The notes: generated from the sequence alone by a model not told the origin. Shown: positions 9,946 to 23,023, numbered from the stretch's first letter. The stretch: DNA of 64,000 nt from Acanthaster planci (GCF_001949145.1 NW_019091362.1:11546559-11610558), one strand, 5' to 3'. Numbers and translations are program-made.

Positions 9946-11950
9946 AAGTCGAAGTTATTCTCCAAACAGGGTCAAATTGCTGATCTGGCAACTCGGAGAC
10001 GCTGAAGATGTTCAATATAGATTCTGTAGGAGTAACAGTCTGAGACGGTTCTCTTCTCTAAAGCCACAAATGACTTCAGTTATTAAGATTTTTGTCCTGC
10101 GTTGCTTAGCGAAGTCATGCATCAAACTCGGACCGCGTAATGATTTTCAATGGGTACGCCAACATGAGAAATTAAGGCAGAGTTTTTGGGCTGCTGGCAT
10201 TGATATCAAATACCTTCCTTATAACGTTGATGGTCCAAAATGACACTTGGAGCACTCTGTAGTGTAGACCTGGATCGTATTGCATTCGGCTCTGCTGTCT
10301 TTGAAATCACTCATCGTTTTAAAAGCAAGGATAAACTCTAAGCCCGCGGAGTGCGCCTGTTGTGTCTCCCACGATGATACACATTCCCTGCAGTTTTACA
10401 TTTCTTGTCCGCGTTGCAGTAATGTTCGTGAAATTTCTACTTCAAAAACGCGAACCGGTTGGACTTTTGAGAAACGACTGAGATTGTACCACACAAGCTT
10501 ATCAATATCGTGGTCAAATTCCCTGTACATCTTCACGCATGTTACACATGCTCCACAGTCAGCTCATATATAAAGTAAAGAAATTACTTCATTCTACACA
10601 GTCAGTACGAAGTAACGTATCAAACTCCCACAGACGGAACCGGCAACTTCCTGCCCTATCTGACAGGGCCATCTCATAGCTTTGACACAGCGATTGTGTT
10701 GAGGAAGCGTGGTTAAACGGTCCAGACTCAAGAGCCAGGATAGCTTTTCATATAGTGTTGCCTGGTTTGTTAGTTGCAAAACGCGCAACCACAGGGCGGA
10801 CCGGGGTTGATCTTCCTTCCCTTTGGGAGAATAATTGTCCCATGCACTCTGGTATCTTATACCTTTAATCTTTTGTGCTTCATTTGGTCACAGTTAATTC
10901 ATCACATTTTCCCCAGGATTTAATGCTAAAGTTCCCTATAAAATCGATGAGTAATGAAAGCTGACGCCTGCAATATAGCACCGATTTTTGGGCAGCAGAA
11001 TTGGAAAGGCTGTGTACAAACATCTTAATAACTTATATAATAATTATGAATTGTGCATCGAGTCATCGTTGAAAACAAAGAAAAGTTTCGTTTAGTCGAA
11101 AGTCATTTTTTAAAACTCAGTACCGTGTTTTCAGTCACTGCACAACTTGTTAATTTCTTCCGAAATCCTAACTTTCGTAAGCATTCTTTCCCTTTGACAA
11201 TGCCGTTAATTGAAAAAAGTGTTTTGAAAATATACCCTGTTTTAGCGATATAATACATTTAGCATGCCCACCTTCTGATGATGACGTCAGACAAGTGGTT
11301 CCACTGATCACCCCATTTTCTCAACGGATTACGTTGAATTCGTTTTCCGAGCTCAGAGTAAAACTAGGAATTTCAGATTGAATATTTCCTGCGGTCGTGT
11401 ATTTTTCATGACTGTGTTGTGCCAAATGTCCAAAATTCCTGAATATTGTAAGGGATTGAGAAGAAAGCGTTGGAAACTGAAGGGAAATTACATTTCAAAG
11501 AATTCATAAGTAGCCTACTTCCATTCTCCCTACTAATAGACTGTATTTTTGTGTCATGCATCTTGAATTGAAGTTGAGGTTTACTTTTTTATCTTTGGGA
11601 CCTGGGAGTAAAAGTAACAGTAAGGAAATAAAATTTATTGCAAATTAATGCCACTTTTGCATTTTTAATAATTTCAAATTTGTGATAAATTATATCTAAA
11701 TGTTTAAAGCCACATTTAAACATACTGAATCCGTCTGGAACCACGCCATTTAACATATTACATTAAATGTGAGGGATTCAGGGAACATGATGAAAAACTG
11801 CTTCCCCGTGAATAAAGTCTAATGAATGAATTTATTTTGTGGCCGTGCTGACAGGAGAAGTCAGAATCTGCTCTTATAGGGATTTCAATATACAAGAGGG
11901 AGTGATCCTGTAAAGGCCCATCTCCATGGTCAAAACTGTGGGAGGGAGGG
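9946..11950. other. Intergenic region upstream of the Ig receptor
   Basis: No convincing gene on either strand. A perfect TGACGTCA palindrome is at 11282-11289. About 11575-11730 resembles 4785-4930. The promoter of the minus-strand Ig gene should lie just above 9945, but I see no clear TATA box. Confidence 0.4.
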
Positions 11951-11999
11951 AACATGCACTTTCTCCCCCGATAGATTTTTAATGGCTTTGATGGGTTTT

Positions 12000-14467
12000 G
12001 ACCCAGACGGATAAGCCAGCTGCCATATTGGAATTACAGTGGCCAACTTCGGTCGGCAGTACACTGCAGATAGCTTCCTGGAAAAATATCCTTGTTTCAT
12101 TTTTGATGTGAAACAGAGAGCGGAAACCACAATTGGAAAGTGCAACCCTCCATCGATACTGAAAAACAAACCTTCGGCTCAAGGCAAAATACTTAAGCAA
12201 AGGAAACTCAACCGTACCCTGGCATCCTATACATTTTCTAACCCAGCCATTACAGTTGTAGACGGTAGTTACATAAACGTCAGCATTTTTGAGCACAGAT
12301 TATTAAGAATGTTTTACAAAAAATGCGTAATGGTCTCTCCTTCAAGCCTGATCAAGAACGATTGAAATTACGAATGATTAGCAGAGGAAATGTGAAGATA
12401 GGCTTATTGTTCTCAGAATCCGACTGAAAAATTACATCCACTCGTGAATAATATGGTACAATTAGATATAGATAAAGATGAAATATGATTGATCAAAACG
12501 TATTATGTACCACGCTCTACGTTTAATGTCTTACGTTTTTGTTCACTTTCTAATTTCCAATCTTAGTTCTACCAGCATGCTTGGTTAGGCGTAGTTACTG
12601 TACAGTATACATCTATAACCCTTCTACCATTTACATGTATAACAAGTGCAGTTGCTGTTCAAGAGTTTTGCAATACCTTTGCTGCAGTATTCCCCGTTTT
12701 GCATAAATTGTATTTGGTTACAAATCTGTAAGGGCTACCATTCTTTTGCAGATGTGAATTTTTACGTCTGAGCTAGCCTGAAGTAATGTAATAAGGGGAC
12801 TTTCTGTACGTACATGTACATTTCGAACTGTGATTTTAGGCACAATGAAACCCATTCAGCCAGCATGTGTGGTCACATTACGCTATTCCAGTTGTGTTCT
12901 TACACTCTGAATGCTGCAAATATGCAATAAAATTCTTTATTTTAAAGAAATTCCCAGTAGAGAAGCCTATTAAGCTAAAAAGCGAATATGCCTCATTATT
13001 TTGAAATTCGGAATGCTAATGCCTTTGACCTTAAAGAGCACCTCTAAGGAAAACTTTTTTTCTCTGATTTTATCTGTTCAACTAAATATGGATGCATCCA
13101 AATCGAATACAGTGTTATTTGTATTCAGCGCTCAACTATAACAAGCTAAAAAGGTTTTTTTTCTGTTCATGCCAAGATGCAAATTCTGAACGTGCTGAAT
13201 GTAGATTGTGTTATTCAGAGAAAACGAGGGGAACCCTCGCCCTGTGTTCGTAGTGGATAAACCCTTGTGCATGTCAAACAGTGCACGCAGCCATTGCTTG
13301 TAGCCATTGTTGGCATGCACAGGGGTTGAGACCGGAGGGCGAAAAACCTGTCTCTTTCCAACTTGCGGCTGGCCTGGCAAATGAGTGGTCACGGGATGTG
13401 AAAGGTGCAGTTTTGTTCAGTGGGGTACTGTGCAGTTCCTTCTAATTCCCTAGGGGGTTACTACTTTTAAGATAACAGATCTTTTATGGGGGAGTTAATA
13501 ATGGTTCAGAAATCAGGGGTAAACCGCTCCAAATCTTGTAAACCAAGATATATTAAATCATTAGGGGAAAATGGGCCAAGCCAAAATGAATCAGCCACAT
13601 TGATAGTTTTGTCAGTAGAATGCTTGCTTGCCTTTTTGTCTGCAGAATACGGCCTCTAAGAAGGTTTTGCCGACCGGGCGTTTATTTTCAAATTACCGTA
13701 TTTTTGTAAGAGCTTCCATTTGTAAAATTCAAATACGGCGTAGACAAATACACTGGAGTTTACAACTGAAATTCAAGCACAAAACGATCACGCCCACGAC
13801 GCCATTTTGTGAATCATAATTTAGTCATACTTTTATAATACTATTCGCTAGAAATATTGTATTTTAAGCTAATTTTATGTCAAACACACGCAGCCATATT
13901 CACTACCTACCCAATTCTTTGTACTCTTTGTACTCTATGTACCCTTGTCCAAAGGTCAACAGTTACGCTGTAGATACATTCATATTAGTCATAGTTTAGC
14001 ATATTTACAGTTGTTTATGTGTGGGTCTATAAAAGCTATAGCCACATGCCGGTGTTCCCTTTGCAACGTTTTGGTTACAAATCAACACCTCACGTTATGT
14101 GCATTTGAACGGCCGCATTCATAAACAGAGACGAACGTCTCAGCAGAGGTGAAAACGTAACATTTCCATTGGCTTTGTTTTTCGGCCCATGCAGATAAAT
14201 CAAATCAATATTTTGTGAGGTAAATGTTTTAAAAGAAGAGAATGAGGCAACCGAGTTTTTATATCAAAGTTACTGTAACTAGCCATGGTCTCTAAGTCTA
14301 TTCTTGTTCTCTGAATACTGCCATTCTTACGTGTCGGAATGGCATCACTGCCTTGAATTACAGCAGTGTCCGCAGGTGTTGTTAAAGAAATCTAGTGGGG
14401 CGGGCGCAAAATGCATCTATCACTGTCATGCAGTGAATCGGTGCGTCAACACATCGACCTCTTCCGG
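12000..14467. repeat. Duplicated downstream flank of receptor copy 1
   Basis: Blocks of this non-coding region recur in the same order downstream of receptor copy 2. The block at about 12100-12260 matches 27835-27970 (shared AAACCACAATTGGAAAGTGCAACC). About 12550-12900 matches 28270-28640, 13498-13830 matches 29270-29590, and 14300-14460 matches 30770-30970. Short frames here are broken differently in the two copies, which argues against coding. It marks the left part of the segmental duplication. Confidence 0.7.
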
Positions 14468-14722
14468 TTACCCCAGAGAAGTAGTTTTTGTGACTGGAGT
14501 TGTTTGTGCGTTCGAGAGGTATGGACCTCTAGCGGTGGCCACGGCTGGTCGAACAAGCTTTTTTCGCCACAGTGTCCTCGCTTGGCGACTGAAAGCAAAG
14601 GATAGGAACACAAAGACACCCTGCAGGGAGCAAAAGATGATGAACAGATACCGAAAGACGACCAATCCCGTTGCCATAGTGACGAACCCAAGGATCCAGG
14701 CGAAACTCATCAAACTTGATAT
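14468..14722 (-). CDS. Copy 1 exon 6: TM6-TM7 and C-tail
   Basis: An 85-codon last exon including TAA at 14468-14470, with acceptor TTACTCAAACAG. It encodes [14 protein letters not shown] (TM6), then [20 protein letters not shown] (TM7), then a short basic tail ending PVTKTTSLG. Copy 2 ends with the same TTSLG residues. Confidence 0.85.
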   Translation of the reverse strand: MSSLMSFAWILGFVTMATGLVVFRYLFIIFCSLQGVFVFLSFAFSRQARTLWRKKLVRPAVATARGPYLSNAQTTPVTKTTSLG

Positions 14723-17700
14723 CTGTTTGAGTAATGCATTGAAAAAGTCAATTAACCTGACCCTTTCATGATGAATTACACTTATTTTAGAGACCAGATC
14801 TTGTGTGTATAGAAAAACGTGTTCCTCATAATCAAGTGAGAACACGGAAGTACTTTAGAAGGCTACCTTGTGAAATTCAGAAACTTGTGATATCTATATA
14901 CGTAAGTATATAGATACAGATATAGATACTTTCGACACAGAGTCCAATATATGTGTATATCACTTGTCTTGTTAAACAGGAGTTTTTCATACCTTTAAGT
15001 AGACGACGAGCTCCTGCCACACTGCCTTGGCCCTGGATCCTTTCTTGCTCAAAATGGTGGAAGCTTTCTTGCTTGCTCGGATACCTCGGATAGTGCAAGC
15101 GAAACACGCCACGTTGAAGCAGATGCAAAGCGCAATTGGTGCATAGAACATGACGTACGCAGACCCGCGTCCTACCAACCAACAGGAAACCTGACCGCCG
15201 TAGCCGAAAACCAGACGGGTGCGGTTGCTGGTGAAGTGTAAAATTAGGTTGGGGGTCACGAACAGAAGCGGTGCACACCAGCCGATCAAACACAGGCGGA
15301 GAAACCTACTCCTGCTCTCTGCGGTTTTGGCTGATGTTGTGGTGGTGAAGGTTCGCATCAAGTCCCAAGACATGACCGCCATCCATGCAAAGGTAGCCAG
15401 CCACATGTAGTGACTGACGACCGCTACGGTGATGCAGAGCGCACCGTCAGAAGGACCGATGACCACTGTGGATAGGATTGCCAAGAGTTGACCAGCCAAG
15501 ATAGCAAGAGACAAGCTCATGATTGCCAGACCAGGTACGTTTCTCAGAGTTGGAAAAACGCCGTAGGTAATCAGAGTGGCCAATATCCCGGCCATAGACA
15601 AACTGAACGCCACTACGTTGAGAACCTGTGCCGGGTCATCAAAGGAAAAAGGATCCCCTGTGGTTGAACCACGGATCGTTGAGAAACAAATAAGAGTTTC
15701 ACCACTCAGTAAAGTCACTTCGGTGGGCACATCTGGGTCATGGATCTTCTCGTTTCCTTTAGCTTGAATTTCACATGTTATGTTGTTTTCTTTTATCCCA
15801 CAATAGTTCACAAGTTTGAATTTCTCTGTAGTTTCTGCTCGGACTTGGTACACTATGGATGTATTTCGATATGTTGAGCTAACGAGTGTAGGAGCACTGG
15901 CGATGAAGAGGAATAAGTTCCCGCTGATATTGACCGGTGTCACATTCACGCGATTGACATCAAAACAGTCCACATCACCACTGCTGCTAGTGTTACTGTT
16001 TGGTGTCATCTGTAGATTAGATTTATCACTCACCAGGACCTCTGCCAAATTACAGCGACCCACCCAGTCCGTCCCAGGCCTGATTCTCTCCAGGCTCAAG
16101 ACGTCATCCAACACCCCTTCAAGTTGACTTGTACTTTCCAAGTAAGAGGTTGTCAGGGAGAAGGCAGTGTCAACGGTTTCGTAAACTAATTCTGATTTTA
16201 ACAGTTGCTGGAGAGAGGGGAGGAAGTGTAGCGCCAGGCCAAGATTGGAATAACCAATGGCTTGCAGCAGACATTTTGCAGAGTCCACTCCAGAGCGAAT
16301 GCTTTCATTGGTGTTTTGGGCGCCCTCGTTGGCAGCAGTAACATGTAGGTGTGTTGTAAACATCCTTGTGCTAAGATCTGCTGGATCTACTGTAACGGTG
16401 TGGTGATTTACTCGTTGTGGAGTGACACTTGGAAATTGCTTGTGAATCAGCATCAAGCCCTCCATTACACTTTGTCCTTGGTTATCATCACACACTCCCT
16501 CATATGATTGTCCTAAATTGCACTTCGCGCAATGTGGGTTTTTGAAATTTTTATGCGGTGCCATGTACGATTCACAGGCTTCCGTGTAGCCGTATGCGTA
16601 CGTTGGACAAGTGCCAATCGTAGAAGGACACAGTCGCAACGTTTTCTCATAGTCAAATAAGGGTACTGGAAGTAGGAATTCATTGGGTACTTTAGTTGCA
16701 TTGGAGTCGAAGGATGAAGCAGCTGTAGCTCCATGACAGATAGCACACGCCACATTCTTGAAGGGCACCAGCGACCGATAGAGAACAGGATTCACATTGG
16801 AGGGGAGGAGGCATGCCCGTCTTACTTCATCTTCTCCCCAGGAATCTGGACACTCGCTCACCAGTTGATATTTCAAATTCTGACTCGAATCTAGGGACCA
16901 GCATTGGTAGTAGCGGAGGTTGTCCAGTAGTAGCAGGAAGAGATCGGGGTCATGCCTAGTGTAGTTGCTGCTCAGCCACTCCAGGGACGTCGAACACTCT
17001 CTGGCGACGTCATAGCAACAGTCTTGAAAAGTCTCAATGACGTCACAACCACACTGGACCGGGGATGATCTTTCTCCGCAGCGCCCTACACAAGTCTGTT
17101 CTGGTGTAATGCTTTCGCTTCCCGCCAGACCATGCATTGTTATTTCTACAGGCAGAGAAAAGGAAATCCGCAAAAATCGAGGTTATCTATCGAACTTAAA
17201 TGCATTTCATTGTTGTAGTTGTAATCATGGAATTTTCTAAGCTATTTCAAATCGCTGTGCCTTTTTAAAAGCTGACCATATTCACCAAAATACATACACC
17301 AAATCATGCATGTGTCCTCGAGTTCTCAGCAAAATTGCATCACCTAGGAGTACCAACCTAAACTGCAAGATATACGCATGTAGTGGCCACCCGTTCTCCA
17401 GCATTGATTTTGCAGTCGGAACCAGAAAAAGGATCCCTGGTGTTTCTTTCGTAACAGGTATTCCACCGCTTTGCCGCGTTTTTCGGCCGATAGGAAGTGG
17501 GACTTGATCAAGCAGGACGCGCCGATGCGATAACAAACGTCTTTAGCCAGTCTCTGCGAGGGATTGCCATCATGGAGGCAGGCTGGCCCCCAACCAGTCC
17601 CGTTGAACTGCAACTCCAGAATGCCTTCTCGGTCGTTAAGACCGTCAACAAGACGAACACTGACATTCAATCCATAGAGACGGGTGTTACTGATGGCAAC

Positions 17701-20700
17701 CATTTCTTCATCTGTATTGAAAAACAAAACAAGTACAAAAATGCTATTGATTTCTTTCCCACTAATCGGATCTTACGGGACTGATAGATTTTTGTAACGA
17801 TCAATCTTACAGCATTAAAAGCCTTAATATTTTGAACGAATAGTTAGCTTATATTTCTGATCATATACGCCATCACGTCTAATTCCTTTCCATGAAAACC
17901 TCTTGGTACGGTACCGCACGGCATTGTGAGTCGCCATATTGTTGGTAGAAACCATTGATCTCTATTATAAAGACAGAAACCCTATTCCATTGAGATACTG
18001 GGGATGAGCGCCGTAAACCCCGAGAAACTATAAACTGTGAGCAGTGTTTCATCGGCAGGGATACATTTAGATTCCAATCAGTCAACGTGCATGCCAAGCG
18101 TTATGCACCGATCTACTCTTAAGATCGTTACTTCAAGGAATTATACTGTATGTTCTGTGACATTGCCAAATCAATTAAATGACATTGTATTTATAAGTGG
18201 TTAATAAGCCAAAATCAATTAGTAGAAATGCGCGTCTTTTCGTGAAATCGAAATCAATTTGTCCCACTTGTTGGCCTTTCTGTGCAATTTATTATTCCGT
18301 AGGGCGGGGATGTAACAAAGATTTATTGCTCTTCGTGAAAGCGAAAATCTTACTTGACTTACTTTTAGGCCTTTCCAGTCAGTACCTGTTGTTTGTGTAC
18401 GAAGGGCAGTCAGATTTATGTCTGTCCGTGAAAACGCAAAATGTACTCCTCGAAATTTGGGCGTATAACATCATGAATATCGAAATATGCTACTTTCAAC
18501 ATGTTTGGCTCGTCCTGAAAACGGTGACGGGTTATTTCAATGGTTCCCCGTCGTCAAATCACCGTTATTTGTAGGATTTGGTTTTTTTCAGTTCTTTGTC
18601 AACCAACTCACCGCTGGCGCACATGACCTCCTTGAAAGTTCCAGCACAAGAGGGCGTTCTGTTTTCGCAGCTGCTGTCCATCAGCGTATGCCTCAGACAC
18701 TCTGTCCACGAATGATACGCATATCCACATCTTGTGGTCATCAGTTGGAGTGTAGGTTCCCGAGTCTCGTTTGTACACACTCCGCCTAGACCGAGGGCTA
18801 GCTTATATCCGAAATGCCGGCAAATCAGATCGGCTTCATAAAGGTCACCGTCGATATCGGCTTGTTGGTCCTGTGGGCGGCACCTTGCTAGCCAGGCCCA
18901 ACCTGCCGTGCCGACGCTTACCTCTACCCGGCCCTCGCGGGGAGAACACCCAGCAGATAGCCGAAACGTAGCTGCATGTAAAATATATTTTAAAGAATCA
19001 AAAGAAAAAAATCATTTTCTGCAGTGAGAAACGGGATAGTTGGCAAAGGAATAATACAAGAATACCAGGTTACACATTTTGTGTCATACGAACAAGCCTT
19101 GACACCAACGTGTGAAAACTAACATTAAAACAGCTTGGTATTTTCAATTATTTTGGCATAGCGTTGTTTAATTGTTTGGCCCCCTCCCGACATCTGGCAC
19201 ACGTGATTTGACCTTAAATTATGCATTTTTATATACATATGTATATTTTTTATTCACATACATATATATATAAAATAACCCATCCTGCATTTTTGGGAAA
19301 TTTGTTGGCCAATGGATACCTTCAACTTCCTTTACATTTATGTAAAATCGACGCACGCATGACCAACAGGTATCATCCCGTGCGTTTACGGGATATTCTG
19401 CTTAGTATAGCCTTGATGGCCTCAGGACAGTTTCATGTAGTTGTAAAAGGGAATGTTGCAAGGTTTCATTGTATTCTTATGAATCGAGCAAGAAGTGTCG
19501 TAAGTGCATGTTCATAGATACAAACGGGAGAACCATACGTGGAATGCAGAGAAGTGCCAAGTCGGAACTGTGGTCACAGCTGGTCGGATGCAGAGACCAA
19601 GCAGCAAATGAGCACAGGTCGCCGGGCTTTTCATAGGTGCACGTGAAACCCTGAGACCATATTGGTTTGTCAGCCTTGCCGAACCTCTCGCCCGCATAGC
19701 TGAGGCTGTAGGGAGCGAGGAACCCCATTCGAGAGCAGATGCCGCGCACTACCGCCAGAGGGCAAGCATGCGCCACCGCGGTGCTGTTTCTGTCACAAAC
19801 CGTGCCCCATATGTCATCTGGTGGTCTCATCTCCAGCCGTCCCTCGTAACCGTGCGGTCCGCCGGCTAGTGTGACATTCCAGTCCCAGGAAAACCACTCC
19901 AGCCGTGCCTCCACTGTGTGAAACATGCGGAAATAAACTTATGATATATAGGCAGGTTACAGTTCGGTGCTTGTTTTTGACCTTGTCAAGTCTATTGTTG
20001 GAGTTTGAAACATCTTAATATCTTTATGGGTTTCTGAGTCACAGATAAAAAGCCCAAACTGAGGCTCTTGATGTTGATGTTCTGGGGTGAAGAGTCCACA
20101 GCTTTTATTTTTATTTTATATATCTATATATACATTTGTGAATTTTTGTAAATAAATATTTGTAAATAAATAAAATTAAATGTTAGACTATGTTTTCTGG
20201 AATACATACTTGACAAATTAACCATTACACATTTCTTCTTTCATTTGAATAATTGCAAAACATCATTTTATCGTTACTTGTAATTGAGTCTTGCTCATCT
20301 TAATTATCGTCTGCGATTGCTTTTGATGATGAATAAACTTTAGTATACACCTACTTGTTATGTGTTCATTCCTTAAAATGACCTAAAACTTAGTGTTGGT
20401 AGGTGGGGTGGGTGGAGGAAAAACTAAAGCCTCGGACAGTCTCAACGCAAGTGCCGCACAGTAGGATTTCAAACAGGCTTTCGTGTACGGTTAAAAAGCA
20501 GTGTACCGTGAACCCTTTGCTTGTGCATATTGAGCCAAAGCTGTTGCGTAATCTTCTTCAACAGGTGTATAGTGAAAGCAGAGAATGAAAGCTTTTGCCT
20601 TCACTGGTAAGGATGAATCGTGTCCAATAAATGTGATTAATGTTGTTTCACGATTAATCTTTTCTTTAATAGTCACAATGCATTTCAATAAGTCCCCTTT

Positions 20701-22956
20701 ACCACAGAGTTAGTGACATAATGTTCGGATTTGGTAATGGAAAATTCATTTTCACAGATTTCGACGATTAAAATTACAGCAATTGGCGATGACACTCAAC
20801 TTGCGTGCAGGTCATGCGGCCGTACCGTTGACATCTTAACAGTACTGGACATTTCCTTTCGGACCCGTGTGCGTCATTCAGCTTTTTGGTTTTTGCAACC
20901 CGGACTTACCAGTGGAGATTTTGCTGGCCAGCAGAGCTGAGTGTTTTGTGTTCTCTGTTTTACAGATGATGAGATTATAACTGCGTGTCATAATCAGAGG
21001 ACTGCCTTGTGAAATGAAAGATCATCTTTCATTTCTTCGTGTAGATTAAAGTTTATGCAACATTTTTAGCGGGTGAAATACCAACTAATGCAAAAGTTGG
21101 GCAAAGCTTTAAGCAACAGTTGGGCAACACCATACATTGCGTAATTAATGAGTAAAAAATTTGCCATGGCATGAGTTGGTAAAACCTTTGCTCAAAGATT
21201 GGGTAATCGTCAGTGACCAGTTGTTGGCCTGGTTGTCGCACAGTGTTGGTTCAAATTAACCCAGTAATTTAGTTGATATAAAAGCCTTCCCTGAAAAACC
21301 TAGCAGCAACAGTGTTTTTAGTATGAAAAAATTAACTTGTTACGTTCAAGTGAATTTAAAGTATAAGATTTTATTCACATGTAACTCCCCTTAAAGGCTT
21401 CTTCGGCAAGTGGTGCAATGCGCTCACGGTTTAACTTTTTCTTCTGAAAAACAATAATAGCGCCGAAACTCCTGGTTCAGACAGTTCTATGGCTTCCAGA
21501 AATATCGTTTGTTATAAACACATTACCTGAGAATACTATCCAGGTCTCACCTCCGAAGGAGCTTCGTGGGTCTTGACGACACTGGGACTGCTATCACGCC
21601 GGGGGAGACAAACAAACAAACTAAGCACATGGGACCGTTGGCGGGACTCTTATTTACAGCATTTGTAAAAAAAATGCTAGACTTGATCCAATTAAGTCAA
21701 ACGATGTAGTAATGCAAGAGCTGACTCTTGCCAATTTATGCAAAAGCAATTAGATTTTTGATCACTCATAAAACATCAGTTTCAACACTACCTTGGTATT
21801 ATACTTGTATGGTTTTCTGTGTCGAAAGTTGTGTGTGAAATCCTTTGCGAAACGAGGGGCAGGGGAAAAAAAAGGCCACGACATGTACGGGTGTGATTGC
21901 AGTGTAGACATGGCTTCACCCGAAGGATTTTTTTTTCATAATTTTCCAGCCGCACATATTTTCCCACTTGAAAGCGCCATCTGTTCGAGAATGCAGAGTG
22001 AGGCACACATGGGCACATAATTTATTCCTACATCCAGAATAATATCATTACAAAATAAGTTTCTTTTATACAGTCTCTGTCACATTCCCGTGGATAAGAC
22101 ACGTTGCTGTCAGCTTGCATAGTTGAGAGGTAAAACTAGCCAGAGTCTCTTGATAAAAGGACAGTCTAGAGATATTGGTTCCAGTAAGTTATTGTCTGTT
22201 GTCTTGTCTCTTAATTGTCATTTACGTTATGCTATGAAAGCTTACTTTGGAATGAGATTGTCCTCACTGAGATTTTCTCGTAGTAGTTGCAACTTTGTTT
22301 TTGTAAGCGGTACTGACCAAGCGCAAAATCGGCTGCACATTATTGTAATGTGTTTTGTTGCTTTTGTTTTCGATCCAGTGTGCAGCTGTTTGCAATTTTC
22401 AGCTGTGCTGTGATACTCTCCCCAAAGTTGTCTTGACTGGAGTCTATGACTCGACTCGAATCCGAATAGGCCTAGTGTCACAATTTTAGGACGACTCGAT
22501 TCCCGACGGATAAATTACTCGTTTTGACTCAAATCACTGGGAGCAAATTAATGACCCGATGCGACTCGATTCCCTCATGAAAAGATCTGACTCGAGTAAT
22601 AGTTACTTTTTGGATAAGTCCCCCCCCAGTAAGCTCCCTTGCGAATAAATAGTTGAAGTTACATACAGTGCCGGTTTATATAATGTTCTTGTCATGTATT
22701 TTAGGTTTTCCCCGGTTAATTTCGTTCAATTCGTTACAATGACTGTGCTGGACTCACAAAAATTAGTAGTTCAATCTAACTCTCACCCACCCTGATTATG
22801 TGATTTCCAGTGCACCCGTTCGTTTCCCCACTTCCTCCGTCTTCCCAACGTGCATTGTTATGTACTTTCTAAAGTCTATGAACCACAGGCAGCTATAGAG
22901 GCATATATGCACATACCTATGAGTAAAGTCAGCGAAAGTAACAGAATCGTCTTCAT
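14468..22956 (-). CDS. SRCR-SMB-7TM receptor, copy 1 (family-B/adhesion-like GPCR)
   Basis: Predicted six-exon gene: join of complement 22917-22956, 19539-19913, 18612-18971, 17358-17711, 14993-17145 and 14468-14722, giving 1,178 residues. All splice sites are GT-AG. The first four junctions are phase 1 and the last is phase 0, and the frame is open throughout. Order: signal peptide (1-14), SRCR-A (14-138), divergent SRCR-B (139-258), divergent SRCR-C (259-376), somatomedin B (395-427), a Cys-rich ectodomain with two FKNxxCAxC motifs, and seven helices starting near 883. C947 before TM3 and C1031 (SCW) in loop 2 fit the conserved GPCR disulfide. The CSLQGVFVF segment in TM7 is typical of 7TM_2 receptors. 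No canonical GPS cleavage motif is visible, so it resembles methuselah-type more than cleaved adhesion receptors. The somatomedin B domain lacks its fifth cysteine. Ligand unknown. Confidence 0.85.
14993..17145 (-). CDS. Copy 1 exon 5: somatomedin B, ectodomain, TM1-TM5
   Basis: A 2,153-base exon with acceptor TTCTCTGCCTGTAG and donor GTATGAA. It encodes a somatomedin B domain (CVGRC, CGC, DCCYDVAREC), an ectodomain of roughly 450 residues with paired cysteines, and helices 1-5. It ends in phase 0 after QELVVYLK. The somatomedin B domain has seven cysteines because the C between GCDV and ETFQD is missing. Confidence 0.85.
17358..17711 (-). CDS. Copy 1 exon 4: SRCR-like domain C
   Basis: A 354-base phase 1-1 exon with acceptor TTTTTCAATACAG and donor GTTGGTA. 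It contains [20 protein letters not shown] and GTGWGPACLHDG, the start of an SRCR fold. VCYRIGASC follows, then a variant C-terminal half ending [16 protein letters not shown]. The first half is clear SRCR; the second is divergent. Confidence 0.75.
18612..18971 (-). CDS. Copy 1 exon 3: SRCR-like domain B
   Basis: A 360-base phase 1-1 exon (120 codons), fully open between acceptor TTACATGCAG-type sequence and donor GTGAGTT. It contains [35 protein letters not shown] and several cysteines up to EVMCASG. The WGxVCD core is replaced, so it is a divergent SRCR or SRCR-derived module. Confidence 0.75.
19539..19913 (-). CDS. Copy 1 exon 2: SRCR domain A
   Basis: A 375-base phase 1-1 exon with acceptor TTTCACACAG and donor GTATGG. 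It shows the SRCR signature: [44 protein letters not shown], then C-x6-W-x5[12 protein letters not shown]. This is the least divergent SRCR of the three. Confidence 0.85.
19914..22916 (-). other. Intron 1 of receptor copy 1
   Basis: About 3.0 kb without a clear extra exon. It holds a small run of GACTCGA-type repeats at 22448-22600 and a 17-base string GGTCATGCGGCCGTACC (20810-20826), which is also found in intron 1 of copy 2. Confidence 0.5.
22917..22956 (-). CDS. Copy 1 exon 1: signal peptide
   Basis: ATG at 22954-22956 opens MKTILLLSLTLLIG, a short hydrophobic leader. The exon ends in phase 1 at ATAG with donor GTATGTG. Copy 2 has a matching exon starting MKTIQLF with the same phase, which supports this as the true first coding exon. 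Confidence 0.8.
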
Positions 22957-23023
22957 GCTCAGGGTGGCCCGTTTCGTGCAAACTGCACAGCTTGTTCTTG
23001 TTCTGTGGCTGTTTTCACATTGC

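Noticed and set aside
12039-12365. 108-codon plus-strand frame and its partner at 27856-28086, with similar peptides (KQRKLN/KQRKLK, FSNP)
   Set aside because: The similarity comes from the duplicated flank at DNA level. The frames break at different places and have indels that are not multiples of three.
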